A DNA stretch of 64,000 nucleotides. Source: Deltaproteobacteria bacterium. GTDB taxonomy: Bacteria; Myxococcota_A; Polyangia; DRWM01; JAAZOP01. Under the pieces are notes generated by a model. The model worked only from the letters and a program-made list of their open reading frames with translations. It was not told the origin of the DNA and ran no database searches. Location: the NCBI GenBank assembly GCA_016218815.1, contig JACRCX010000119.1, positions 1-64,000 of the forward strand, written 5' to 3'. This document shows positions 8,359-15,560 of the stretch, piece after piece; position 1 is the stretch's first letter, and every line of letters starts with the position of its first letter. The translations under genes were made by a program, and so were the position numbers.

Positions 8359-9540
8359 GCGGGGACGGAGGAGGCGGGAGCGGGGCTCCCGGCCACGACG
8401 ACGACGACGACCACGACCACGACCGGGGAACCCCGGCGCCGGTACACGACGGGCAACGAGGCGGCGGCGCACGGCGCGCTGGCGGCCGGCTGTCGCTTCT
8501 ACGCCGGCTACCCGATCACGCCGTCCTCGGAGATCATGGAGACGTTGGCCGAGCTGCTGCCGCGCGCGGGCGGCGTCTTCGTCCAGATGGAGGACGAGAT
8601 CGCATCGATCTCCGCCGTCATCGGCGCCTCCTGGACCGGCGCGAAGGCGATGACCGCCACCAGCGGGCCCGGCTTCTCGCTCATGATGGAGGCGCTCGGC
8701 TACGCCGTCTTCACCGAGACCCCCTGCGTGATTGTCGACGTCCAGCGCGCGGGCCCCTGCACCGGCCAAGCCACGCGCGTCGGCGGCGGCGACGTCATGC
8801 AGTGCAAGTGGGGCATGCACGGGGACGTCGAAATCGTCGCCCTCTCCCCCTGGTCCGTCCAGGAGATGTACGACCTCTCCGTCCGCGCCTTCAACATCGC
8901 GGAGCGCCTGCGCCTCCCCGTATTCCTCATGGCGGACGAAGCGGTCGGGCACCTGCACGAGACGGCGGAGTTCCACGAGCGCATCGCCGTCGAGCAGCGC
9001 GACCGCCGCAAGGGTCTTCCCCCTTTCGGCCATCCCGACCCGGGCGGCGTCCCCCCCATGCCCTGCTTCGGCGACGGTGAGAACCTCCTGGTGACCGGCT
9101 CCACGCACGACGATCGCGGCTACCGGAAGGTCGAGGAGCCGCAGGTCCACGCGCGCCTGGTCGAGCGGCTGCGGCAGAAGGTCCTCCTGCGCCGCGACGA
9201 GCTGGTCGACGTCGAGCGGCACATGCTGGACGACGCCGAGACCGTGATCGTGGCTTACGGCTTCACGGCGCGCGGCGCGCTGGCGGCGGCGCGCGAGCTG
9301 CGCGGCCGCGGCCGCAAGGTCGGCCTGCTGCGGCTGCGCACGCTCTGGCCCTTCGCCGACAAGGAGGTCGCGGCGCTCGACGGCCGTGCAAGGCGCGTCT
9401 TCGTGCCCGAGATGAATCACGGCCAGGTGGCGGGCGAGGTGCGCAAGCACTTCCGCGGCGACGTCGTGGGGTACGGGCAAACGGACGGAGAGGTGATCCC
9501 GGTGGCCACGATCGTGCGCGAGGTGGAGAGGATCAGTTGA
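8359..9540 (+). CDS. korA: 2-oxoacid:ferredoxin oxidoreductase, alpha subunit
   Basis: Begins (after a Thr tract) TTGNEAAAHGALAAG and contains YAGYPITPSSEIME, MEDEIASISAVIGASW and TATSGPGFSLMMEALG, all alpha-subunit signatures of KorA/VorB-type enzymes. These enzymes oxidatively decarboxylate 2-oxoacids with CoA and reduce ferredoxin. Start unresolved: after the dehydrogenase stop there is no in-frame ATG, GTG or TTG before the conserved domain. GGAGGAGG lies at about 8367. The nearest canonical codons are GTG 8221, overlapping the upstream gene by 136 bases, and ATG 8536, which would delete the YPITP motif. CTG 8329 is another option. The coordinate given is the open frame just after the upstream stop. 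Confidence 0.8.
   Translation, partial: AGTEEAGAGLPATTTTTTTTTTGEPRRRYTTGNEAAAHGALAAGCRFYAGYPITPSSEIMETLAELLPRAGGVFVQMEDEIASISAVIGASWTGAKAMTATSGPGFSLMMEALGYAVFTETPCVIVDVQRAGPCTGQATRVGGGDVMQCKWGMHGDVEIVALSPWSVQEMYDLSVRAFNIAERLRLPVFLMADEAVGHLHETAEFHERIAVEQRDRRKGLPPFGHPDPGGVPPMPCFGDGENLLVTGSTHDDRGYRKVEEPQVHARLVERLRQKVLLRRDELVDVERHMLDDAETVIVAYGFTARGALAAARELRGRGRKVGLLRLRTLWPFADKEVAALDGRARRVFVPEMNHGQVAGEVRKHFRGDVVGYGQTDGEVIPVATIVREVERIS
8395..8424. repeat. ACG/ACC trinucleotide tract encoding ten threonines
   Basis: Ten consecutive ACG or ACC codons give a poly-Thr stretch just before the conserved start of the alpha subunit. A simple trinucleotide tract like this can change length in units of one codon without frameshift. 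It lies exactly where the start codon should be sought. Confidence 0.8.
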
Positions 9541-9542
9541 GT

Positions 9543-9652
9543 GGTTTTCAGTTTTCAGTTTTCGGTTCTCAGTTTTCGGCCCGGGCGGGCGACGCGGCGC
9601 GCCACCACGTCCGGGTCCGGATCTGAAAACCGATGACTGAGAACTGAGAACA
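9543..9652. repeat. Facing GTTTTCA / TGAGAAC heptamer arrays inside the kor operon
   Basis: Five heptamers of GTTTTCA type (GTTTTCA, GTTTTCA, GTTTTCG, GTTCTCA, GTTTTCG) at 9543-9579 face complementary units (CTGAAAAC, ACTGAGA, ACTGAGA) at 9622-9651. They are separated by a GC-rich 40-bp spacer, so the whole can fold into one stem. It fills the 128-bp gap between korA and korB. The same family recurs at 35830-35909. Confidence 0.8.
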
Positions 9653-9668
9653 AGGGAAGCCGAGGCGG

Positions 9669-10490
9669 ATGACGCGATCGTTCGAGCAGTACTTGCGGCC
9701 TGGCGTGAAGGCCACGGCCTTCTGCCCCGGGTGCGGCCACGGCATCCTGCTGCACGGCATCCTGCGGGCCGTCGACGAGCTGGGCCTGGATCGCGAGAAG
9801 CTGCTGTTCGTGTCCGGGATCGGCTGCGCGGCGTGGATTCCGAGCCCCCACATCCTGGCCGACACGCTGCACACGCTGCACGGCCGCGCGGTCGCCTACG
9901 CCACTGGCGCGAAGCTGGCCAACCCGGCGCTTACCGTGATCGTCGTCAGCGGCGACGGGGACCTCGTGTCCATCGGCGGCAACCACCTGGTCCACGCGGC
10001 GCGCCGCGGCGTCGACCTGACGGTGATCTGCGCCAACAACGAGATCTACGGCATGACGGGCGGGCAGGCGGGGCCGACGACCCCCGTCGGCGCGATCTCC
10101 GCGACCACGCCGCGCGGCAACCCGTACCCGACCTTCGACCTCGTGAAGCTCGTGCTGGGCGCGGGCGCCGCGTACGTCGCGCGCTACCCGGTCACGCAGC
10201 CGCGCCCGATGACCGACGCGATCAAGAAGGCGATCCGGACGCCGGGCTTTGCCTTCGTCGATGTCGCGTCGCCGTGCCCGACGCAGTTCGGCCGGCGCAA
10301 CCGCTTCGAGGACGTCGGCGCGCTGTACGACCGCACGCACGACCTCGTGATGCCGCGCGAGGAGGCCGCGATGCGTCCGCCGTCGGAGCTGGCCGGACGG
10401 CTGGTGGTGGGCGAGTGGACGCCCGAGGATCTGCGGCTGGGGGCGGGCATCGCGCACGACGGCCCGGGTCCGGGAGGCCCGCCGTGCTGA
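9669..10490 (+). CDS. korB: 2-oxoacid:ferredoxin oxidoreductase, beta subunit
   Basis: 273 aa with FCPGCGHGIL near the N-terminus, GIGCAAWIP, and VVSGDGDLVSIGGNHL followed by CANNEIYGMTGGQ. Together these form the thiamine diphosphate and Mg2+ binding site (GDGD...NN) of KorB-type beta subunits. The protein pairs with KorA to decarboxylate a 2-oxoacid and with KorC for CoA transfer. The ATG follows GAGGCGG. The C-terminus overlaps the korC start by seven bases. Substrate cannot be read from sequence: 2-oxoglutarate is the family default, and 2-oxoadipate is suggested by the saccharopine genes just upstream. Confidence 0.9.
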   Translation: MTRSFEQYLRPGVKATAFCPGCGHGILLHGILRAVDELGLDREKLLFVSGIGCAAWIPSPHILADTLHTLHGRAVAYATGAKLANPALTVIVVSGDGDLVSIGGNHLVHAARRGVDLTVICANNEIYGMTGGQAGPTTPVGAISATTPRGNPYPTFDLVKLVLGAGAAYVARYPVTQPRPMTDAIKKAIRTPGFAFVDVASPCPTQFGRRNRFEDVGALYDRTHDLVMPREEAAMRPPSELAGRLVVGEWTPEDLRLGAGIAHDGPGPGGPPC

Positions 10491-11026
10491 CGCGAGTGCG
10501 CTTCGGCGGCCTTGGCGGCCAGGGCATCGTCCTGGCGGGCTCGATCCTCGGCGAGGCCGCGACGCTCGCCGGCCTCAACGCCGCCGGCTCGAACTCCTAC
10601 GGCGCCGCAGCCCGCGGCACGGCCTGCCGCTCCGATGTCGTCCTGTCCGACGAGCCGATCGACTACCCGCACCTCGCGGCGGCCGACGTCCTGGCCGTCA
10701 TGTCCCAGGCCGCCCTCGAGAAGTACCTGCCCATCGTCACGCCCAACGGCATTGTCTTCGTCGACGATTTCTCGGTCAAGGCGCCGGCCGACGACGGTCG
10801 AAGTTTCCACTCGGTTCCCGCGACCGCCACGGCGGTGCGGGAGTTCGGCGGGCGGCAGTCTGCCAACATCATCCTCCTGGGCGTGGTCCTGGGCGCCGTC
10901 GACATCATCCCGCTCGAGGCCGTGCGTGACGCGATCCGCGCGACGGTCCGCGAGCGCTTCCACGCCGCCAACCTGCGGGCGCTGGAGCTGGGCGTCGAGT
11001 TCGGCCGCGCGGCGAGGAGGTTTTAG
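10484..11026 (+). CDS. korC: 2-oxoacid:ferredoxin oxidoreductase, gamma subunit
   Basis: 180 aa beginning VLTRVRFGGLGGQGIVLAG, the hallmark of gamma subunits of this enzyme family, followed by NSYGAAARGTACRSDVVLS and INIILLG-like NIILLGVVLGA. It completes the alpha-beta-gamma enzyme. GTG start at 10484, six bases after GGGAGG, overlapping the korB stop; its own stop TAG shares one base with the GTG of the next gene. Both overlaps show a tightly coupled operon. Confidence 0.9.
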   Translation: MLTRVRFGGLGGQGIVLAGSILGEAATLAGLNAAGSNSYGAAARGTACRSDVVLSDEPIDYPHLAAADVLAVMSQAALEKYLPIVTPNGIVFVDDFSVKAPADDGRSFHSVPATATAVREFGGRQSANIILLGVVLGAVDIIPLEAVRDAIRATVRERFHAANLRALELGVEFGRAARRF

Positions 11027-12666
11027 TGGAAGGCCGCACGCACCGGCCGGTGCACGACGAGGCGCGGTGTGCGGCGTGCTCGATCTGCGTTTCCCTCTGC
11101 CCGGCGGTGCGTTTTCCGGAGTACCGGCTCACGCCGAACACCGTGCGCGGCGCGGTGCACGCGTCCGGGGCGCTGGTTCCGGTCGCGGGCGAGGTGCGTC
11201 CGTGCCGGGCGGCGTGTCCGTTGCACCAGGACGTTCCGGTGTACTGCGGCGGGATCGCCCGCGGCGACGCGGCGGCGGCGCTGGCGGTCATCCGGGCGAC
11301 CAACCCGCTGCCGGCGGTCTGCGGCACGGTCTGCAACCGCTCGTGCGAGCGCGCATGCGTGCGGGCCCGGGTCGACCAGGGTGTGCAGATCCGGGCGACC
11401 AAGCGTTTCGCGGTGGAGGAGCTGCGCCGAGCAGGCGGGGTCTTGCCGGCCGCGGCGGGTTCTCCCGCGAGCGGGCTCGGTGCCGTCGCGGTCGTGGGCT
11501 CGGGGCCGGCCGGACTGGCCGTCGCGCACGACCTCGCCGCGGCCGGCGCTCGCGTGACGGTCTTCGACGAGCAGCCGCGGGTCGGCGGCATGCTGGCCTG
11601 CGCGGTGCCGTCGTTCGTGATGCCGCGGGACCTGCTGGCGGCCGACATCGACGCGATCCGCGCGATGGGGGTCGAGTTCCGGGTGGGCGTGCGGGTCGGC
11701 CGCGACGTCAGCCTGGAGACGCTGCGGCGAGGGCACGACGCGGTCGTGCTGGCGGTCGGCGCGTGGCGCGGGCGGCCCATGGGCGTCGCCGGCGAGCGCG
11801 GGCTGGAGGACGTGGTCGACCACGTCGAGTTCGCCCGCCGCATTACCCTGGAGGGGCCGCGGCCCCGGGGCGGTCCGGCCGTCGTGTTCGGCGGGAGCAC
11901 GGCGGCGGTCGATTGCGCGAGGATCGCCGTGCGGCTCGGTTGCCGGCCCGTGACGCTGGCCTGGCGCCGTCCGGCCGAGCGGCTGCCGTGCGACGCGGAG
12001 ACGCTGGCCGACGCGATCGAGGAGGGCGTGCGGGTACTCGAGCTGGTGCGACCGACCGAGGTCCGGGCGGAGAGCGGGCGGCTGTGCGCGGTGCGGTTCG
12101 AGGGTTTGCGCGAGGACGAGCCCGACGGGTGGGGCTTCCGGACGCTGGTCCCTTCGGAGAGCGGCGAGACGTTCGAGCTTCCGGCGGCGCTGCTCGTCGT
12201 GGCGATCGACCGGGCGCCGGACCTGCGGCTCTTGGGCGGGATGCCGGGGCTATCGCGCACGCCGCTGGGCTACCTGGCGGTGGAGCCCGCGACCGGGATG
12301 ACCGCGTTGGGGGGACTGTTCGCGGCGGGGGAGGTGGTCACGGGGCCGAAGGGGGTGGTCGAGGCGGTGGCGGCGGGGCGGAAGGTTGCCGCCGCGGTCG
12401 TCGCGTGGATTGGCGCGCATCCGCGGGCCGAGCGTACCTCGACGATCGCCGCCGCCGCCGTCGTGCTGCCTGCAGGCGAGCCGAACGGAGTTCACTCGCC
12501 GGGCCCGGAACGGCCGTCCCGTTCCCGGAACCGCGGCGGCGCTCCCAAGCAAGGTGCCGGTCGCGTCGCGACGCGTGCCCGCGGCGGCGCTCCCAGGCAA
12601 GGTGCCGCTGGGGCCTCCAAACGCTCCCCTCAGTCCGCGGCTGTTACAAAAAAGAGGAGCGGGTAG
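11026..12666 (+). CDS. GltD/NfnB-like NAD(P)-flavoprotein with N-terminal Fe-S site
   Basis: Domains in order: a ferredoxin motif C15-x2-C18-x2-C21-x3-C25-P; the glutamate-synthase-small-subunit cluster region (CRAACPLHQDVPVYCGGI ... CGTVCNRSCERACVRA); an FAD fold (VVGSGPAGLAVA); and an NAD(P) fold (VVFGGSTAAVDCARIAVRLG). GltD-like proteins move electrons between NAD(P)H and Fe-S partners. Here a KorABC enzyme and two Fe-S proteins are direct neighbours, so ferredoxin:NAD(P) transfer is likely. The last about 85 residues form an Arg/Gly/Pro tail with an imperfect repeat (GGAPKQGAG, GGAPRQGAA) that the family lacks. GTG start overlaps the korC stop; GGAGG is five bases upstream. Confidence 0.85.
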   Translation: MEGRTHRPVHDEARCAACSICVSLCPAVRFPEYRLTPNTVRGAVHASGALVPVAGEVRPCRAACPLHQDVPVYCGGIARGDAAAALAVIRATNPLPAVCGTVCNRSCERACVRARVDQGVQIRATKRFAVEELRRAGGVLPAAAGSPASGLGAVAVVGSGPAGLAVAHDLAAAGARVTVFDEQPRVGGMLACAVPSFVMPRDLLAADIDAIRAMGVEFRVGVRVGRDVSLETLRRGHDAVVLAVGAWRGRPMGVAGERGLEDVVDHVEFARRITLEGPRPRGGPAVVFGGSTAAVDCARIAVRLGCRPVTLAWRRPAERLPCDAETLADAIEEGVRVLELVRPTEVRAESGRLCAVRFEGLREDEPDGWGFRTLVPSESGETFELPAALLVVAIDRAPDLRLLGGMPGLSRTPLGYLAVEPATGMTALGGLFAAGEVVTGPKGVVEAVAAGRKVAAAVVAWIGAHPRAERTSTIAAAAVVLPAGEPNGVHSPGPERPSRSRNRGGAPKQGAGRVATRARGGAPRQGAAGASKRSPQSAAVTKKRSG

Positions 12667-13431
12667 ATGGGGGAGCGGGTGCCGGTGCAGCTCAGGATCG
12701 ACGGGCGCGAGGTGCGGGCGCAGGCGGGGGAGTCGCTGCTGCAGGTCGCGCGGCGCGAGGGGTTCGCGATCCCGTCGTTGTGCTGGCACGAGAGGATGTC
12801 GTCGTACGGTGCGTGCCGGCTGTGTCTGGTCGAGGTCAAGCGGGGGAAGAGGAGCCGGCTCGCCACGTCGTGTGACTTCCCGGCGATGGACGGGATCGAA
12901 GTCGCGACCGACACCGAGCAGGTGCGGGCGCGGCGCCGCACGGTGGTGCAGCTCCTGGGCGCGATGGCGCCGGGGGCGCCGGAGATCCAGCGTCTGGCGC
13001 TCGAGTACGGTGCGGACCTGGGTCCGCTGGTCGCGGACGTGGAGGGCGACTGCATCCTGTGCGGGCTGTGTGTGCGCGTCTGCCGCGAGATGGTCGGCGC
13101 GTCCGCCGTCGATTTCCGGAACCGCGGCGGGACGAAGGCGGTCGGCGGTCCGTGGGGCGAGCCGTCCGAGCGGTGCATCTCGTGCGGGGCGTGCGCGGCG
13201 GTCTGCCCGGTGAACGCGCGCCGGACGCTCTCGGGCGTCATCCGGCGGTTGCGGCACGAGGGGGCCGGGGAGCACCCGTGCCGCTACACGCTGCTCGGGC
13301 TGTTCTCCGAGGGGGTGTGCGCGAACCGCTACGAGTGCGAGCGGTGCGAGGTGGAGCAGCGGATGCGGGACGGGCTCCGTGGGCACCCGGTGTTCCTGCT
13401 GCCGGGCGCGGCGAGGGATCGCGATGGCTGA
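12667..13431 (+). CDS. NuoG/HoxU-like 2Fe-2S and 4Fe-4S protein (254 aa)
   Basis: N-terminal plant-type 2Fe-2S site C39 ... GAC50-RLC53 ... C69; then C129-x2-C132-x2-C135-x3-C139 and C170-x2-C173-x2-C176-x3-C180-P for two 4Fe-4S clusters. This is the arrangement of the N-terminal part of NuoG and of HoxU/formate dehydrogenase diaphorase subunits, which pass electrons between NADH modules and partners. The C-terminus has further cysteines (GVCANRYECERCE). The ATG directly follows the previous stop codon; GAGGAG is nine bases upstream. In context it probably links the GltD-like flavoprotein with the ferredoxin encoded next. Confidence 0.87.
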   Translation: MGERVPVQLRIDGREVRAQAGESLLQVARREGFAIPSLCWHERMSSYGACRLCLVEVKRGKRSRLATSCDFPAMDGIEVATDTEQVRARRRTVVQLLGAMAPGAPEIQRLALEYGADLGPLVADVEGDCILCGLCVRVCREMVGASAVDFRNRGGTKAVGGPWGEPSERCISCGACAAVCPVNARRTLSGVIRRLRHEGAGEHPCRYTLLGLFSEGVCANRYECERCEVEQRMRDGLRGHPVFLLPGAARDRDG

Positions 13432-13765
13432 GGGACGGACCTGCGGCGCGCCGCGGAGCGGGTGCGAGTGGACGGCGACGCCGCGGGTCGCGCGCCGGCT
13501 GCGTCCGGTGGAGGAGCGGATCCGGGATTTCGAGCCGGCGGAGCTGCCGGCCGAGCGCGAGGCGGGGACGGCGGCTGCGGCGCGGTGCTTCGGCGCCTCG
13601 ACGTGCCGTGCTTGCGAGATCTGTATCCTCATCTGCCCGGACTTGTGCATCACGCGCGATCCGGTGACGCAGCGGATCGTGATCGACCTGGACTACTGCA
13701 AGGGCTGCGGTCTGTGCGCGCACCACTGCCCCAAGGGGGCGATCGGGATGGAGCTGGATCGGTAG
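13424..13765 (+). CDS. Two-cluster ferredoxin, KorD/PorD-like (113 aa)
   Basis: Two complete 4Fe-4S motifs: C61-x2-C64-x2-C67-x3-C71-P and C92-x2-C95-x2-C98-x3-C102-P, the second in the sequence YCKGCGLCAHHCPKGAI that is typical of delta subunits of oxoacid:ferredoxin oxidoreductases. An N-terminal segment of about 50 residues is Arg- and Glu-rich and unassigned. It overlaps the upstream gene by eight bases and is the last gene of the operon. It is the likely direct electron acceptor of KorABC. Confidence 0.88.
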   Translation: MAEGRTCGAPRSGCEWTATPRVARRLRPVEERIRDFEPAELPAEREAGTAAAARCFGASTCRACEICILICPDLCITRDPVTQRIVIDLDYCKGCGLCAHHCPKGAIGMELDR

Positions 13766-13791
13766 GGTGGGCGGTCGGCGAGGGGATGGGA

Positions 13792-13869
13792 GTCGACAGT
13801 CGATAGTCGACAGTCGACAGTCGACAGCTCCTTCGCTTGCCGCGAAGGAATCGGAAGGTAGTGGATCAG
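13792..13869. repeat. Composite repeat A: GTCGACA heptamers plus hairpin
   Basis: Five tandem heptamers of GTCGACA/GTCGATA type (13792-13826) are followed by a hairpin TCCTTCGC-TTGCC-GCGAAGGA and then CGGAAGGTAGTGGATCAG. The same order occurs at 23292-23369 and 35762-35831. The stop codon of the neighbouring chimeric ATPase gene falls in the terminal GGATCAG. Confidence 0.85.
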
Positions 13870-14555
13870 GGCGGGGTCGGCGGTTGCTTGCCGCCCGCGG
13901 TCAGGGTGACCAGCTCCTCGTCGAAGTGTGCGAAGGGCACGAAGCGGACCTCGAGTCCCCCGGCTCGCCGGGTCGAGGGTTCGGCCAGGTCGAGGCACAC
14001 GACGAGGTTCGGGCCTTCCGGGTGCCGGCCGCGGAAGGCGCGCAGTCCCGCGACGTCGAACGCCGTCGAGCGGCTCTTGGCTTCGATGGCGACCGGCTTG
14101 GCGCCGCGCATCGGCCGAACGACGAAGTCCACCTCATGCCGCTGCTTGTCGCGCCAGTAGAAGACCCGTTCGGGCGGCAGGTGGGCCAGCAGCTCGTTGA
14201 GCACGAGGTGTTCGAGCAAGTGGCCGCGATCTTCCGCGCGCAACGACGTCCATTCGTGGAAGTAGCATACGAAGCCGGTGTCGAAAGCATAAACCTTGGG
14301 TTGCGACTTGATTTCCGCCGGGCTTGCGCCGGCATACGGACGTAGCACCGTGGCCGTCAGCGTCGTCGTCAGGATCTCCAGGTAGTTGACGATCGTCTGG
14401 CGCGACACTTCGCAAGCGGCGGCGAAGGACGTCGCCTCGAACAGTTCTCCGCTCTGGTGCAGCAGCAGTTCCATGAACTTGAGGAACGCGGCCTTGCGCT
14501 CCACGGCGAACAGCTCCTGGAGGTCCTTGGCCCAGAAGGAGTCGATCCATTCGCG
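13792..14555. repeat. Duplicated 764-bp segment, copy A
   Basis: Nearly identical to 23292-24055, at a constant offset of exactly 9500 bases with no indel. It covers composite repeat A and the last 229 codons of the DUF4143 ATPase. Identity stops abruptly at about 14555, where the chimeric gene switches to unrelated sequence. Confidence 0.85.
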
Positions 14556-14891
14556 GATCGCTTCCAGGCTTTCGACGACGTGCGGGTCGTTGCGCAGCGC
14601 GACGATGTCCGGCACCTCGAACGACGAGCAGTCGTGCAGACCAGATCCCGCTTCAAACGCCGCTGCCGCCAGCGTCCTCAAAGGACCCCACACGACATCA
14701 GGAACGTGAAGCTGCTCCTCTTCGCTCTCGCCGACGTTGACGTCGGGCCGCGAGGAGACGCGGGAGTCCGGAATATCGTCCGCCGATGGTGCCGGGGCGG
14801 GCTCCCCAGGCCGGTCTCCTGGGACGGACCCGTAGGCGCTCGACGGCGTTCGACAGCAGGCGTGGACGAACGACGCGGCACCCACCAGCAT
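13866..14891 (-). pseudogene. Chimeric gene: lipoprotein 5' end joined to ATPase 3' half
   Basis: The open frame of 341 codons has two unrelated parts. Residues 1-112 look like the start of a lipoprotein (hydrophobic segment, FVHAC lipobox, acidic linker, then SLEAI). From residue 113 (REWIDSFWAKDLQELF) to the end it matches residues 164-392 of the intact ATPase at 23366-24544, including the EVDFVV and VAIEAKSR nuclease-like motifs. The P-loop half is missing. A cytoplasmic half-ATPase behind an export signal is unlikely to work, so it is called a pseudogene made by recombination, although the frame is fully open. Start ATG at 14891 is preceded by AAGGTGG. Confidence 0.7.
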
Positions 14892-15560
14892 CAGGACGAT
14901 CCGCCACCTTGAAGCTGGGGCCGGACTCCCTGGGCACGAGGTATGCAGACCGGATCCCGCCGAGCACCGATGGTGCTCCCGATCCCGCGGCTTGGTGGCT
15001 CGGATCTCCACAGCAGATCCACCGGTGGGTAGGGTACCACATTCCGGGGGAGCGACCGGTCAGCGTGGGCCAGCGCATCGATCCCGGTGCCATCGCCGAG
15101 GTCCGGCCCGACCGGGTCGTCGACCGGCTTGCGGCGCAGAGCGCTTTGTACTCCACCATCCTCAACCAGTCGGTGATGTTCCGTTCGTCCTTGACGCAGG
15201 TGGATCGGCCGCCGGTGGCGGCTATCGGGCGTCAGGACGCGCGGCCGTCCCGCAGCAGCCGGACGACGAGGTCGACGACCTCCGCAACGGAGTGCACCGC
15301 GACGGTTGCGCGACCGACCCACGGCGGGGAGGTACACACCGCGCGCCCCGCGCGCGCGACCGGGGTCGTGAGCATGCCGCCACGATTCGCCCCGCCCCGA
15401 GCTTCAGCCGTTCGGAATCCGTCGAGCCCACGGCAGCCGACTTCTCACGGCCGCAGCTTGCACTCCGCCGCGATGTCCATCGTCGCAGCCTGCCCGCATC
15501 GGGCCATCCAACGTGCCGATGGAGGGCTCGCGTGCTATGGAAGCAGCGGAAGGCACGGTG
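14892..15560. other. 669-bp region without a confident gene
   Basis: No frame here has a signal peptide, motif or good ribosome binding site. The only compact candidate is a 47-codon minus-strand frame, ATG 15375 to TGA 15232 (MLTTPVARAGRAV ... VVDLVVRLLRDGRAS), which has host-like codon use but no recognised family; it may be a remnant. Confidence 0.5.

Noticed and set aside
13792..13826. Heptamer array as a CRISPR or origin iteron
   Set aside because: Units are 7 bp with no spacers and no cas genes; no dnaA or rep gene or AT-rich unwinding region, and copies are scattered.
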